Below, in pieces: positions 35,432 through 43,613 of a stretch of DNA of 64,000 nucleotides (the stretch's first letter is position 1; the number at the start of each line of letters is the position of its first letter). Where the stretch lies: contig CAVVAE010000004.1 in assembly GCA_963746185.1 (NCBI GenBank), positions 372,001-436,000 on the forward strand. The letters are read 5' to 3'. Both the position numbers and the translations under genes were made by a program. Below the pieces are notes generated by a model that saw nothing but the letters and a program-made list of their open reading frames with translations, searched no databases and was not told the DNA's origin. The stretch comes from CAVVAE01 sp963746185. Its GTDB lineage: Bacteria > Actinomycetota > Actinomycetes > Propionibacteriales > Nocardioidaceae.

Positions 35432-37555
35432 CTAGAGCAGCTCAGCGATCAGGGCTGCCGCCCGCGCCGCGCCATCGGTCTCGACAGGTCGGTAGTCGAC
35501 CACGCGCCCGATCTCTTCGGCAATAGCTAGCGCGATCCTCTCCGGAGTTGCCGTCTCGAAGTCCATGCAGCGTCCGGCGCCATAGCGCTGGAGTCGGTGG
35601 CGAACATGGAAGTTCTGCTCGAAGTGGTGCCGGAGCGGGAAGTAGAGGAAGGGCCGCTGGTTGGCCGCCAACTCCATCGACGTCGTCAGACCGCCCTGTA
35701 CGACGGCGAGGTCGCAAGCAGCGAGGTGGCGGTAAAGGTCGGGCACGTACTGACGGATCTCGAGGCCACCACTCTGCGGAAGGGTCGCCGGGTCGATGCG
35801 CGGCCCAGCTACCACAACCATCCGCAGCGCCGGAACAAGCGTCTTCGCCTGCGGGAAAGCGTCGATGACCCGACGAAGCAGATGGGCGCCGACGCCTGAG
35901 CCGCCGACGGTGACGATGCAGACCTGCTCGTCCTCGGCATATCCCAGACCGGCGCGGAGTGCCGCCCGATCAGAGAAATCGGCGGGATCGAATCCGGTCA
36001 CGTAGCCGGTGAGATCGTAGTGATCCTCCGTCCAGTCGCGGATCTGCGGCAGGTCGGGACCAAAGACATCAGGAACGATGTCGTCGGAGTTGCCGACGTA
36101 CAACGCTCGGTCGCGGATGCGCGGGAATCGCGCGATGTGCTCGATCATCTCCGCGTTGTAGTCGGCGGTGAGGAATGCCTCGCGATCTCCACCATCAGAC
36201 ATCGGCAGCCAGCCGACGAAGTCGGTCATCCAGACGTACGCCGCTCGCTTCTGTTCTGGATTCTCGTGCAGGTAGTAGTCGAGCTCCCACGCCTCATCGC
36301 CGATCCACAGGTCGTAGTCCTCGTCCTGCACGAGATCGTGGAAGACCATGAAGTTCGAGAGCAGGATCTCATCCATTCGTCGGATCGCTTGGAAGCAGTG
36401 CAGGTCGTGCTCCGCCGACTCGCTCTCGATGTGGCCAGACTCGTTGGACAGAAACGCGCTGGCTGGGTGGATCGTCTCGCCGTGGCTCTCCAGCACCTTC
36501 GTCACCGGGTGCTGAGCAAGCCAGTCGATCTCCAGGTCGGGATGCATCTTGCGGAGCTCGTCAGCGATCGCCGCGTCCCGCTGTGCGTGACCGAGCCCGA
36601 TGGGTGAGGAGATGTAGAGCGCGCGTTTGCGTCTCGACTTCCCTCGCGTCCAGCGGGGCGCCGACCTCGGCTTCGTCACGAACTCACGCAGCAGCACGTT
36701 GACCTTGACCGGGTCGCGCGCATGTACGAAGTGGCTGCCTCCCTCGACGGTGACCAGTTCACCGTTGGTCGCGGCGGCGAGCTCACTCCCCTGCGTTAGC
36801 GGGATGATCGCGTCCTCGTCGCCGTGGATCACGAGCACCGGACAGTGCACCCGCGAGCAGAGCTCGCGGACTTCGGCCCGACGCGGAGAGGGCGCGCTGG
36901 ACAAGGTGATGAGCGTTTCGGCATCTGTTTCCAGGCCCCACCCCACCGCATCCTCGATGAGCTTGGTCGAGTGCGGCTCCGTCGCACATTGCGACATGAA
37001 GAACTCGACGAACGCGCGATAGTCCCGCCGCCAGAAGTGGGTGTTGTACTTCGCCCAGCCCTCATCGGTGTCGAGCGGCTCGTCGAAGGGCTCATCGCGG
37101 CCGGGGTGGCCGGGGGCCAAAGCAATCGCCGGCGCGATGAAGACGATGCCCTGCACCCTCTCGGGATGTTCGGCCGCGAGGATGAGGCTGCGCTGGGCGC
37201 CCATGGACAACGTCACCACGAACGCCTGGTCAGTCTGGGTCGCGTCCAACACAGCCAACGCGTCGGCAGCGAACTCCGACTCGGTGTACGCCTCGACGGT
37301 CTGTGGCCTGTCGGACTTGCCGTTGCCCCGCGGGTCGAAGACGATCACCCGACCGTGGCGTGCGAGGTACGGGATCTGCATCTTCCAGCACCGCGAGTGC
37401 ACGATGGACCACGGCGGCACGAACAGGATCGCCGGTGCGCCTTCGCCGTACACCTCGTAAAACACGCGGACGCCATTGCGTTCGACGTAGCCCTCCATGT
37501 CGGGGTAGCGCGCACGCGACTGCTCCCGCGTCTGGGTGGTCAGTTGTCCAGCCAT
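35432..37555 (-). CDS. Alpha/beta hydrolase - glycosyltransferase (GT1/GT28-like) fusion
   Basis: 707 residues with two enzymes in one chain. Residues about 20-290 are an alpha/beta hydrolase: nucleophile elbow VVTLSMGAQRS (S117; the usual first Gly is Thr), acid VIHGDEDAIIP and His in VEGGSHFVH. Residues about 303-705 are a nucleotide-sugar-dependent glycosyltransferase: KRALYISSPIGLGHAQRD at the start, and VPDLYRHLAACDLAVVQGG...TTSMELAANQRPFLYFP, the donor-binding region, near the end. ATG 37555 overlaps the TetR stop by 16 bases, so it is the last gene of a three-gene operon. It may glycosylate or deacylate a small molecule (inference). Confidence 0.85.
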   Translation of the reverse strand: MAGQLTTQTREQSRARYPDMEGYVERNGVRVFYEVYGEGAPAILFVPPWSIVHSRCWKMQIPYLARHGRVIVFDPRGNGKSDRPQTVEAYTESEFAADALAVLDATQTDQAFVVTLSMGAQRSLILAAEHPERVQGIVFIAPAIALAPGHPGRDEPFDEPLDTDEGWAKYNTHFWRRDYRAFVEFFMSQCATEPHSTKLIEDAVGWGLETDAETLITLSSAPSPRRAEVRELCSRVHCPVLVIHGDEDAIIPLTQGSELAAATNGELVTVEGGSHFVHARDPVKVNVLLREFVTKPRSAPRWTRGKSRRKRALYISSPIGLGHAQRDAAIADELRKMHPDLEIDWLAQHPVTKVLESHGETIHPASAFLSNESGHIESESAEHDLHCFQAIRRMDEILLSNFMVFHDLVQDEDYDLWIGDEAWELDYYLHENPEQKRAAYVWMTDFVGWLPMSDGGDREAFLTADYNAEMIEHIARFPRIRDRALYVGNSDDIVPDVFGPDLPQIRDWTEDHYDLTGYVTGFDPADFSDRAALRAGLGYAEDEQVCIVTVGGSGVGAHLLRRVIDAFPQAKTLVPALRMVVVAGPRIDPATLPQSGGLEIRQYVPDLYRHLAACDLAVVQGGLTTSMELAANQRPFLYFPLRHHFEQNFHVRHRLQRYGAGRCMDFETATPERIALAIAEEIGRVVDYRPVETDGAARAAALIAELL

Positions 37556-38121
37556 TGGTCGATCCAATCGAGAAGGGGTTGGTGGCCCGCGGTGACGCCG
37601 GACAGCCGCTCGAGGATGATCCCCTCGTTGAACGTCATGACCAGCGACACAAGTTGGTCAACAGGCATGTCGATGCCGAGGCGCTCACGGGGTTCGGCGA
37701 ACGCCTCTGTCAGCACGGCCCGCCACTCGGCGTGCACGTGTGCGACCCGCTCCTGCAGTTCCGGCCGGTTCCAGGAAAGCGCCTGGAGCTCGAGCCAGAC
37801 CTTCTGATAGGCGACGTCCTCGTCAGTGAGATAGCGCATCGCGGTCCGCCACTTTTCCGCGAAGGGCCTGTCGGCGGCGTACAGCTCGCGCTGGCGAGAG
37901 ATCAGCTGCTCGGTGAACCGTTCGAGGACTCGCGCGAGAAGGTTCTCGATCGAGCCGAAGTAGTAGTGAACTAGCCCATGGTTGACGTCGGCCTCCCCGG
38001 CGAGCCGCCGCGTGGTGATGCTCGAGTAGCCAGAGACGAGCAAGACCCGCTCGGCGGCATCGAGGAGGGCCGCTTCGACTGCCGAGCGCGCGGTCGACGA
38101 TGTCGCTACGTCGGTTGCCAC
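37540..38121 (-). CDS. TetR-family transcriptional regulator
   Basis: About 193 residues. The HTH reads AVEAALLDAAERVLLVSGYS, TTRRLAGEADVNHGLVHYYF, GSIENLLARVLERF. GTG 38121 is chosen because it overlaps the upstream stop by 16 bases, as the next junction does; a TTG at 38142 is also open. It sits between an NTF2-like gene and the hydrolase-glycosyltransferase fusion and probably controls all three through the palindrome at 38518-38535. Confidence 0.88.
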   Translation of the reverse strand: MATDVATSSTARSAVEAALLDAAERVLLVSGYSSITTRRLAGEADVNHGLVHYYFGSIENLLARVLERFTEQLISRQRELYAADRPFAEKWRTAMRYLTDEDVAYQKVWLELQALSWNRPELQERVAHVHAEWRAVLTEAFAEPRERLGIDMPVDQLVSLVMTFNEGIILERLSGVTAGHQPLLDWIDQWLDN

Positions 38122-38477
38122 AGCGTGTTCACGATCTTCCAAGCGCCCGCCGTGCGCACGAGCTGGACGTACTCCCTGTACAACGCGGAGCGGACGGTCA
38201 CGTTGGCGATGGTGTCGTAGACGTCTTCAACCTTGACCTCGATCTGGTTGTCGCTCCGACTCAGTTCGCGGCCGACCCCTCGTGCGGTCGCGTCGATCAT
38301 CCACTCGGCGGTCGTCTCATCCAACGTCGTGCCGTCCTTCTCGAGAGCACGCTTGGCGAGGTCGGGGTGAAGTGCTTGTGCCATCCGGTCGGCATCGCCG
38401 TCGAACCAACCCTCGAAGTAGTCCAGTACGGCGAGCGTGACCTCCGCCTCCACGGCCGTTCGCTCCTCGACGGTCAC
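38106..38477 (-). CDS. NTF2/SnoaL-like protein (putative lumazine-binding type)
   Basis: 123 residues with the cone-shaped NTF2 fold pattern: helices VTLAVLDYFEGWFDGDADRM and a long curved sheet ending VQLVRTAGAWKIVNTLWQ. Family members are small enzymes or ligand binders (SnoaL cyclases, Lumazine_bd_2). The N-terminus begins MTVEERTAVEAEV. First gene of an operon with a TetR regulator and the hydrolase-glycosyltransferase fusion; the 16-base overlap with the TetR start indicates coupling. No catalytic residue can be assigned. Confidence 0.82.
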   Translation of the reverse strand: MTVEERTAVEAEVTLAVLDYFEGWFDGDADRMAQALHPDLAKRALEKDGTTLDETTAEWMIDATARGVGRELSRSDNQIEVKVEDVYDTIANVTVRSALYREYVQLVRTAGAWKIVNTLWQPT

Positions 38478-38517
38478 GGCGCCTCCTCTTGCCCGTTCAC
38501 GTGACTTAGGCAGTTGT

Positions 38518-38535
38518 CTTAGTCACTCAACTAAG
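38518..38535. promoter_or_regulatory. Palindromic operator upstream of NTF2-TetR operon
   Basis: CTTAGT (38518-38523) and ACTAAG (38530-38535) are perfect 6-bp arms with a 6-bp spacer. A second, looser repeat GTGACT ... AGTCAC spans 38501-38526. They lie 40-58 bases before the NTF2-like gene start (38477) and before the divergent Nudix gene (38588), in the right place for the TetR protein of the operon. Confidence 0.55.
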
Positions 38536-38587
38536 ATTGCACCAGCGCAGAATCATGTCAAGGGAACGCTGGCGACCGACGACTAAC

Positions 38588-39937
38588 ATGCCTGCCATGG
38601 ACGAGGCTGGCGCAGCTGTCGCTGTCGTCTCCGCAGGAGGGCTCGTTCGCCGCGAACGTGACGGCGTGACCCAGGTGGCACTCGTACGTCGCGAGCGATA
38701 TGAGCCGGACGAGTGGACCCTGCCAAAGGGAAAGGTGGCAGACCAGGATGAGTCGTTAGCCGCCACCGCAGTCCGTGAGGTGAGGGAGGAGACCGGCGCA
38801 ACAGTCTTGCTCGATGAGGTTGCAGACGTCATCGACTATCCCCTCGATCACCAGAAGAAGGTCGTCGTGTTCTGGTTGATGACCTACGTTGGCGAGGCCC
38901 CGGGCGAACGCGATGCGGGCGAGGTAAAAGAGGTCAGATGGCTGCCACCGCACGAGGCGGTCCGTCTGCTCAAGTATCCCAAGGAACAGGCGCTGCTCAC
39001 GACAGCTGCGTCACACGAGAACTTTAATCTGCTTCCGCCTCCACGCCGTCGCTGGTTCTTCCTTCAATGGTTTACACGCGCTGGGCGGTTCTTCCGTCAT
39101 TGGTCTCAACGTCCCCAGATGAACCGCCTCCTCGAGGAGATCAACGACCTCACCGCCGAACTTGCCGAACCGCGAACGCAAGAGCTGCCACCCTGGCGCG
39201 TGATGGCCGTCCGCCACGTCGCCAAGGCCCGCGAAGCGGCGGCCGCCGGTGACCTCGACACCGGGTGGAGCCAGACGTACCGCGCTCGAGAGTGCCAGAT
39301 CGCAGGCTTCGATGACGACGAGGTGCTTCGAGAGGCAAGCGTGGTGCGAGACGAACTGCTGATCAGCGACAAGTTCGGGAAGTGGCGACGTACCGCGGCG
39401 AAAAACCTGCTCGCGCCGGTCCTAGCCAAGAAAGCCAAGAACAAAACCCAGAGCGCGAGCGACCGCGTAGAGCGCCTGCAGGCGGCCGTCCGGGTCCGCA
39501 ACGAGAGTTTTGCCAACGAGTACCGCAAGCTCACGCTCCTCCGGCGCCACCAGCTGGCACTGCTCGGCTTCGGCATTGTCAGCATGCTGGCCATCATCGG
39601 TGTTCTGTTGCCTCATGCAACGACATTGGACTCCGACAGCGTGGACGAGTGGTGGGTGATGCTGGCAGCGGTCCTGCTCGGCGTCGTCGGCGCCGTCACG
39701 AGCGCTGCGCAGCGTTCAACGCGCCTCAATCATGGACGGATCCCGCAGCTCTTGGGATCAACCGTTGCGTCAATGTCACGGGTCCCCGTCGGGGCAGTGG
39801 CAGGCCTGCTCGCCTGGCTTGCCGGCAACACAGGTCTTGCGCCTGCCAGCGGAACGGCGGCGACGATCCTCGTCGGGGCATTTGCCGCAGGCTTCACTGA
39901 ACGACTAGTCGCGGCGTCAGGTGACGCGAAGACTTGA
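38588..39937 (+). CDS. Nudix hydrolase with C-terminal multi-helix membrane domain
   Basis: 449 residues. The N-terminal Nudix domain (about 8-140) has a complete Nudix box in residues 48-73: GKVADQDE...REVREETGA. Residues about 165-320 are a charged helical region (RECQIAGFDDDEVLREASVV). The last 120 residues have four hydrophobic segments (LALLGFGIVSMLAIIGVLLP, WWVMLAAVLLGVVGAVTSAA, VGAVAGLLAWLAG, AATILVGAFAAGF) ending FTERLVA. Nudix enzymes cleave nucleoside diphosphates linked to another group. A membrane domain of this type on a Nudix protein is unusual. An ATG at 38597 is also possible. No strong ribosome site. Confidence 0.83.
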   Translation: MPAMDEAGAAVAVVSAGGLVRRERDGVTQVALVRRERYEPDEWTLPKGKVADQDESLAATAVREVREETGATVLLDEVADVIDYPLDHQKKVVVFWLMTYVGEAPGERDAGEVKEVRWLPPHEAVRLLKYPKEQALLTTAASHENFNLLPPPRRRWFFLQWFTRAGRFFRHWSQRPQMNRLLEEINDLTAELAEPRTQELPPWRVMAVRHVAKAREAAAAGDLDTGWSQTYRARECQIAGFDDDEVLREASVVRDELLISDKFGKWRRTAAKNLLAPVLAKKAKNKTQSASDRVERLQAAVRVRNESFANEYRKLTLLRRHQLALLGFGIVSMLAIIGVLLPHATTLDSDSVDEWWVMLAAVLLGVVGAVTSAAQRSTRLNHGRIPQLLGSTVASMSRVPVGAVAGLLAWLAGNTGLAPASGTAATILVGAFAAGFTERLVAASGDAKT

Positions 39938-40123
39938 CCTCCAGACACCGACACGGCCTCACCCTGCGCCTCGCTCTAGCCGCACCCCGGGTCACCCGCC
40001 TCACCCCCTGAGGGTGACGTGCAGACCGCACTGAGATGCGATCGTTGACACCTGTCCGGAGTTCCCGCGTGCGCTGTGCTGCAGGAATGATCCGATGTGA
40101 ACCGAATTGCGTGAGGGGTTGGC

Positions 40124-40567
40124 ATGACTGACGAGCTCGATGAGATCGGCCCGATCGACTACTTGGTTGTTGAGTTTCCCGGCAACCGCATGACGGGAGA
40201 GGGTCTGCCCCTGCTCGTCGACCTAGTGGACCGAGGCATCATCCGGATCCTCGATCTGGTTTTTGTGAAGAAGGAACTTGACGGGTCAGTTGCCGGAGTC
40301 GCCGTCGCCGATCTGGACGGCGATGGTGAGCTCGATCTCGCCGTCTTCGAGGGAGCGACGTCCGGGTTGTTGGACCAAGACGACATTGCTGAGGCCAGTG
40401 GCGTGCTCGAGCCAGGCAGCTCGGCCGGGATCCTCGTCTACGAAAACCGCTGGGCGGCGCCCTTCGTCGGAGCCTTGAGGCGCGGTGGTGCCGAGCTGGT
40501 CGCCAGCGGACGGATCCCCGCTTCGGCGATACTCGACGCCCTGGACAGCACCGAGCCCGGCGCCTAA
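40124..40567 (+). CDS. DUF6325 family protein
   Basis: 147 residues. It starts with GPIDYLVVEFPGNRMTGEGL, then VDRGIIRILDLVFVKKELDG and EPGSSAGILVYENRWAAPF. This is the DUF6325 (formerly DUF1269-like) group of soluble actinobacterial proteins. AGGGG lies 6 bases before the ATG. The SHOCT gene follows at a distance of 32 bases on the same strand, a pair that is often kept together. Function unknown. Confidence 0.82.
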   Translation: MTDELDEIGPIDYLVVEFPGNRMTGEGLPLLVDLVDRGIIRILDLVFVKKELDGSVAGVAVADLDGDGELDLAVFEGATSGLLDQDDIAEASGVLEPGSSAGILVYENRWAAPFVGALRRGGAELVASGRIPASAILDALDSTEPGA

Positions 40568-40599
40568 GCCATCAACTTCAGCCAGAAAGGATTGCAAAA

Positions 40600-40875
40600 A
40601 TGCCTGGACTTCTTCGCGGCGTAGCCCGTACGGCCGTGATCGCCGGTACGGCGACCTCCGTGTCCAACCGCGTCTCGCGTCGGCAGGGTCAACGATGGGC
40701 CGCACAAGAGCAACAGCAGCAGGTGTACGAGCCTGCTCCGCAAGCCACTGCCCCAGCGGCAAATGACATGGATGCCAAACTCGCTCAGCTCAAGGACCTG
40801 GCCGAGCTGAAAACCCAAGGCATACTCACGGATGCCGAGTTCGAGGAGCAAAAGAGTCGGATCCTCGGCTCCTGA
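40600..40875 (+). CDS. SHOCT-domain small protein
   Basis: 91 residues. The C-terminal SHOCT motif reads DAKLAQLKDLAELKTQGILT then DAEFEEQKSRILGS; it is a short helical oligomerisation domain. The N-terminus (GLLRGVARTAVIAGTATSVSN) is weakly amphipathic and may associate with membrane, and a Gln-rich linker joins them. AAAGGA 9 bases before the ATG. Probably co-transcribed with the DUF6325 gene before it. Confidence 0.86.
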   Translation: MPGLLRGVARTAVIAGTATSVSNRVSRRQGQRWAAQEQQQQVYEPAPQATAPAANDMDAKLAQLKDLAELKTQGILTDAEFEEQKSRILGS

Positions 40876-40927
40876 CGTCATCGCTCGGTGACCAGCCCAC
40901 GCTCCCGGCTTGGTTTAGGGTCGGGGC

Positions 40928-41560
40928 ATGAGCGAGATGAGCATGAACAAGGTGATCCACGGCGCGTTCCGACGCGACCTTGATCGCTTCATCGCGGCAC
41001 TCAGCGCCTTCCCCGCGGGCGACTTGGCCAGGGCGCAGCAGCTTGACACCGCGTGGGCGAACTTCAACCACGAACTGACGTACCACCACACGGGCGAGCA
41101 CGAGATCGCATGGCCGGCCCTCGAGGCCGTCGGCGTCAGCAAGGAAGTCCTTGCGACGATGGACGCCGAGCACGAGATCATGGGCGCGGCGCTGGCAGAG
41201 ACGCGCACCACGATGAGTGCCCTCACCCGTACAGCCGGGCGTGACGAGGCCCAAGCAGCCCTGGCCGCGTTCCAGAAGCTGCAGGCGGTCACCATCTCGC
41301 ACCTCGACCACGAGGAAGCCGAGATCGAGGACATCTATCTCGCCAACCGCGACGCCCCGGAGATCAAAGCCATGGGAAAGCAATTCTCCAAGGTCAGCCC
41401 CGCCAGAGGCGGCCAGTTCTTCGCCTGGCTTCTCGACGGGGCATCGCCTGAGGAGCGAGCAGCGGTGGCACAGGAGGTTCCCAAGCCAGTGATCACCATC
41501 ATCGGAGGCATCTTCGGGCGGGGCTACCGCAAGAACGTCGCGTCAGTCTGGAAGACCTAG
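40928..41560 (+). CDS. Hemerythrin HHE-domain protein
   Basis: 210 residues. His and Glu ligands of a di-iron site are visible: VIHGAFRRDLDRF (His), FNHELTYHHTGEHEIAWPAL (His, His, Glu), MDAEHEIMG (His) and SHLDHEEAEIEDIYL (His, Glu). The pattern fits a four-helix HHE protein that binds O2, NO or acts in iron and oxidant sensing. The C-terminal part FGRGYRKNVASVW is basic. A strong terminator hairpin shared with ssrA follows 8 bases after the stop. Confidence 0.88.
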   Translation: MSEMSMNKVIHGAFRRDLDRFIAALSAFPAGDLARAQQLDTAWANFNHELTYHHTGEHEIAWPALEAVGVSKEVLATMDAEHEIMGAALAETRTTMSALTRTAGRDEAQAALAAFQKLQAVTISHLDHEEAEIEDIYLANRDAPEIKAMGKQFSKVSPARGGQFFAWLLDGASPEERAAVAQEVPKPVITIIGGIFGRGYRKNVASVWKT

Positions 41561-41567
41561 CAAGCAG

Positions 41568-41615
41568 AAAGATCCGACGTCTGCGTGGTCATAGCCACGT
41601 AGACGTCGGATCTTT
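41568..41615. terminator. Long bidirectional terminator between hemerythrin gene and ssrA
   Basis: Arms AAAGATCCGACGTCTGCGTGG (41568-41588) and the matching run ending GATCTTT (41595-41615) pair over 21 positions with a single G-U wobble, around a 6-base loop. Each arm ends in A/T-rich bases, so it works as a Rho-independent terminator for the plus-strand gene and for the minus-strand tmRNA. Confidence 0.85.
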
Positions 41616-41626
41616 GCGGGTAAGGG

Positions 41627-41993
41627 TGGAGCTGCCGGGAATCGAACCCGGGTCCTCTGACGCCGATCCAAGCATTCTCCGAGCGCAGTCTGTTTGACGC
41701 TTTTCTCAGCCCCGGCACTTGAGCAGACGCATTGCCGACAGGCTCAGTCGCTGTAAAAGTCCTGCAAGACCCCCCGCGACCGGGGATCTACAGCAAGCCT
41801 CCTTAGTGAGGCCGGTTACTGGACCGGAGGCACTTCCAGACCGACCCTTCGGTTACTGCTTAGGCAGCAAGAGCGAAGTCAGTGCGCTTTGCATTGGCAC
41901 TTATAGGTTTCCGGGGGGCGTTTACGAGATAACCCCGGGTCCTCGGCTCGCTTCTCATGGATCTAACGACCAAAGTCGAAACCGTTCAGCCCC
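41627..41993 (-). ncRNA. ssrA: Transfer-messenger RNA (tmRNA)
   Basis: 367 bases. The 5' end GGGGCTG (41993-41987) pairs with CAGCTCC (41634-41628), discriminator A at 41627; CCA is not encoded. The T arm CCGGGTTCGATTCCCGG lies at the 3' end. The tag reading frame is 41898-41860, ending in TAA, and encodes ANAKRTDFALAA, with the ALAA end that proteases recognise. It frees stalled ribosomes with SmpB, whose gene is about 1 kb away on the same strand. The convergent hemerythrin gene shares the terminator beyond its 3' end. Confidence 0.95.
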
Positions 41994-42104
41994 TCTTGAG
42001 TTGTGTGTACGCCGTTCAGGCTACCGGGTAGAACAGCCAGAGCGCAGCGAAGATTCCGCCACGACGGCGTACGACGACGGCTACGCAGGATCGAACCACC
42101 CACC

Positions 42105-42923
42105 TCAGGCCTGCTCCGGGCTGACCCCGAACAGCCGGGCGCCATTGCCCCAACAGACAGCGCGCAACCAATCCTCCCCCAATTCGAGTCTCGCCAGGCT
42201 GGAAAGCTGGACGGCGTAGGCATAGGGGATATTGGGGAAGTCGCTGCCGAGCAGCACCTTGTCTTGCAGGGCCGCGAGTCGCGGCAGCAGAACCTGGGGG
42301 AACGCCGTGAGCTGCTCGAAGAACGGGGTGAACACCATCGTGGTGTCGACCAGAACGCGGTCGTACGCCTCAGCAAGCTCGACGAACTCGCGGTACTCCG
42401 GAGCGCCGCAGTGAGCAATCACAGCCACCACGTCCGGATGGCGGCGAAGCAGTTCGGCGATGGGTGCGGGTCCGGTGTGGGCGTTGGGAGCAGGGCCGGA
42501 TCCTGCATGGATGACCACGGGTCGGCCGGCATCGGCGAGTGCTCCCCAGGCCTGGTCGAGCAGCGGATCGCAGACGTCGAAGTCACCGACTTGCACATGC
42601 ACTTTGAAGACCTGCACTCCCCTGCCGATGGCGTCGATGACGTCAGCGGTGGCTGACTCCTCGGGGTAGAACGTCGCAGACGACAGGCTGTCGGGGTGCG
42701 CGGCGGCGAAGTCGGCCGCCCACGCGTTCAGGTAGCCGGCGACCCCGGGGCGGTGGGCATACGCCAAAGCCGAGAAGCGTCGTACCCCCATGGACCGGAG
42801 GTGAGCGACCCGATCGGGGTCGCTCCAGCGGTAGTTGATCGGCCAGTCGAACTTGATGAGTGGACCGGCTGCGGCGAAGGCCTCCCAGACGCGTTCCATG
42901 ATCGGCGGCGGAAGGAAGTGCAC
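42105..42923 (-). CDS. Amidohydrolase family TIM-barrel protein; start codon unclear
   Basis: At least 272 residues. The metal-site motifs of amidohydrolase-2 enzymes are present: HVHFLPP at the N-terminus, VVIHAGSG, VIAHCGAPEY and LLGSDFPNIPY. The frame runs on upstream from 42923 to the smpB stop (43017-43019) and reads family-like sequence (VPAFWQALALPGLIDVHVHF), but it contains no ATG, GTG or TTG before the GTG inside HVH. Starting there would lose the first metal-binding His. So translation may use a non-standard start (CTG at 42938), or a base is missing. Such enzymes decarboxylate or hydrolyse carboxylic compounds; substrate unknown. Confidence 0.8.
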   Translation of the reverse strand: MHFLPPPIMERVWEAFAAAGPLIKFDWPINYRWSDPDRVAHLRSMGVRRFSALAYAHRPGVAGYLNAWAADFAAAHPDSLSSATFYPEESATADVIDAIGRGVQVFKVHVQVGDFDVCDPLLDQAWGALADAGRPVVIHAGSGPAPNAHTGPAPIAELLRRHPDVVAVIAHCGAPEYREFVELAEAYDRVLVDTTMVFTPFFEQLTAFPQVLLPRLAALQDKVLLGSDFPNIPYAYAVQLSSLARLELGEDWLRAVCWGNGARLFGVSPEQA

Positions 42924-43016
42924 ATGGACGTCGATCAGGCCCGGGAGCGCGAGCGCCTGCCAGAAAGCCGGGACCTGGTCATCGGTCTCAGGATCATGGT
43001 CTGCATACGGATTGCG

Positions 43017-43490
43017 TCAGAAGCCCTTGGCTTGCCGGCCGAGCTCGCGAGTCGCATCGCGCTGAGCGTCGCGTTTGGCTATCGACTGCCGCTTGTCGTA
43101 GTTCTTCTTGCCCTTGGCGAGCGCAAGCTCCACCTTGGCGCGGCCATCCTTGAAGTACATGGACAACGGCACGATCGTCAGACCACGCTCGTTGACCCGC
43201 CGCTCCATCTTGTCGATCTCGTGTCGGTTGAGGAGCAGCTTTCGCTTGCGTCGTGGCGCGTGATTGTTCCAGGTGCCTTGGCTGTACTCCGGGATGTGCG
43301 CGCCGTGCAGCCACACCTCGCCGTCGATGATCTCCGCGAAGCCGTCGACCAAGGACGCGCGACCAGCCCGCAACGACTTCACCTCGGTGCCCGTGAGGAC
43401 CAGGCCAGCTTCGATGCTGTCTTCGAGGTGGTAGTTGTAGCGCGCTTTCTTGTTCTGGGCGATGAACTTGCGCCCGCGCTCCTTGACCAT
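43017..43490 (-). CDS. smpB: SsrA-binding protein SmpB
   Basis: 157 residues. Core motifs: IAQNKKARYNYHLEDSIEAG, LTGTEVKSLRAGRASL, ISPY-like IPEYSQGTWNNHAPRRKRKLL, and the basic tail KKNYDKRQSIAKRDAQRD. It binds tmRNA and places it in stalled ribosomes. ATG 43490 (MVKERGRKF) matches the usual SmpB N-terminus, whereas the frame is open to 43574 without similarity. The tmRNA gene lies about 1 kb downstream on the same strand. Its TGA is in frame with the following amidohydrolase. Confidence 0.95.
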   Translation of the reverse strand: MVKERGRKFIAQNKKARYNYHLEDSIEAGLVLTGTEVKSLRAGRASLVDGFAEIIDGEVWLHGAHIPEYSQGTWNNHAPRRKRKLLLNRHEIDKMERRVNERGLTIVPLSMYFKDGRAKVELALAKGKKNYDKRQSIAKRDAQRDATRELGRQAKGF

Positions 43491-43613
43491 CCAGCCATTC
43501 TGTCGTACGACGCAAGCGGGTATCGGTTGGCCACCGTCGGTGGGCTTGAGGGATTGTCGCGGTCCCGACGACACGAACCCCGCAAGATCAGGCTCGCGGC
43601 AGCCCTGTGGTGG

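Noticed and set aside
34618..38477. Integrated mobile element between the sel island and the tmRNA
   Set aside because: No integrase, transposase, attachment repeat or tRNA-end duplication was seen next to tRNA-Sec or ssrA.
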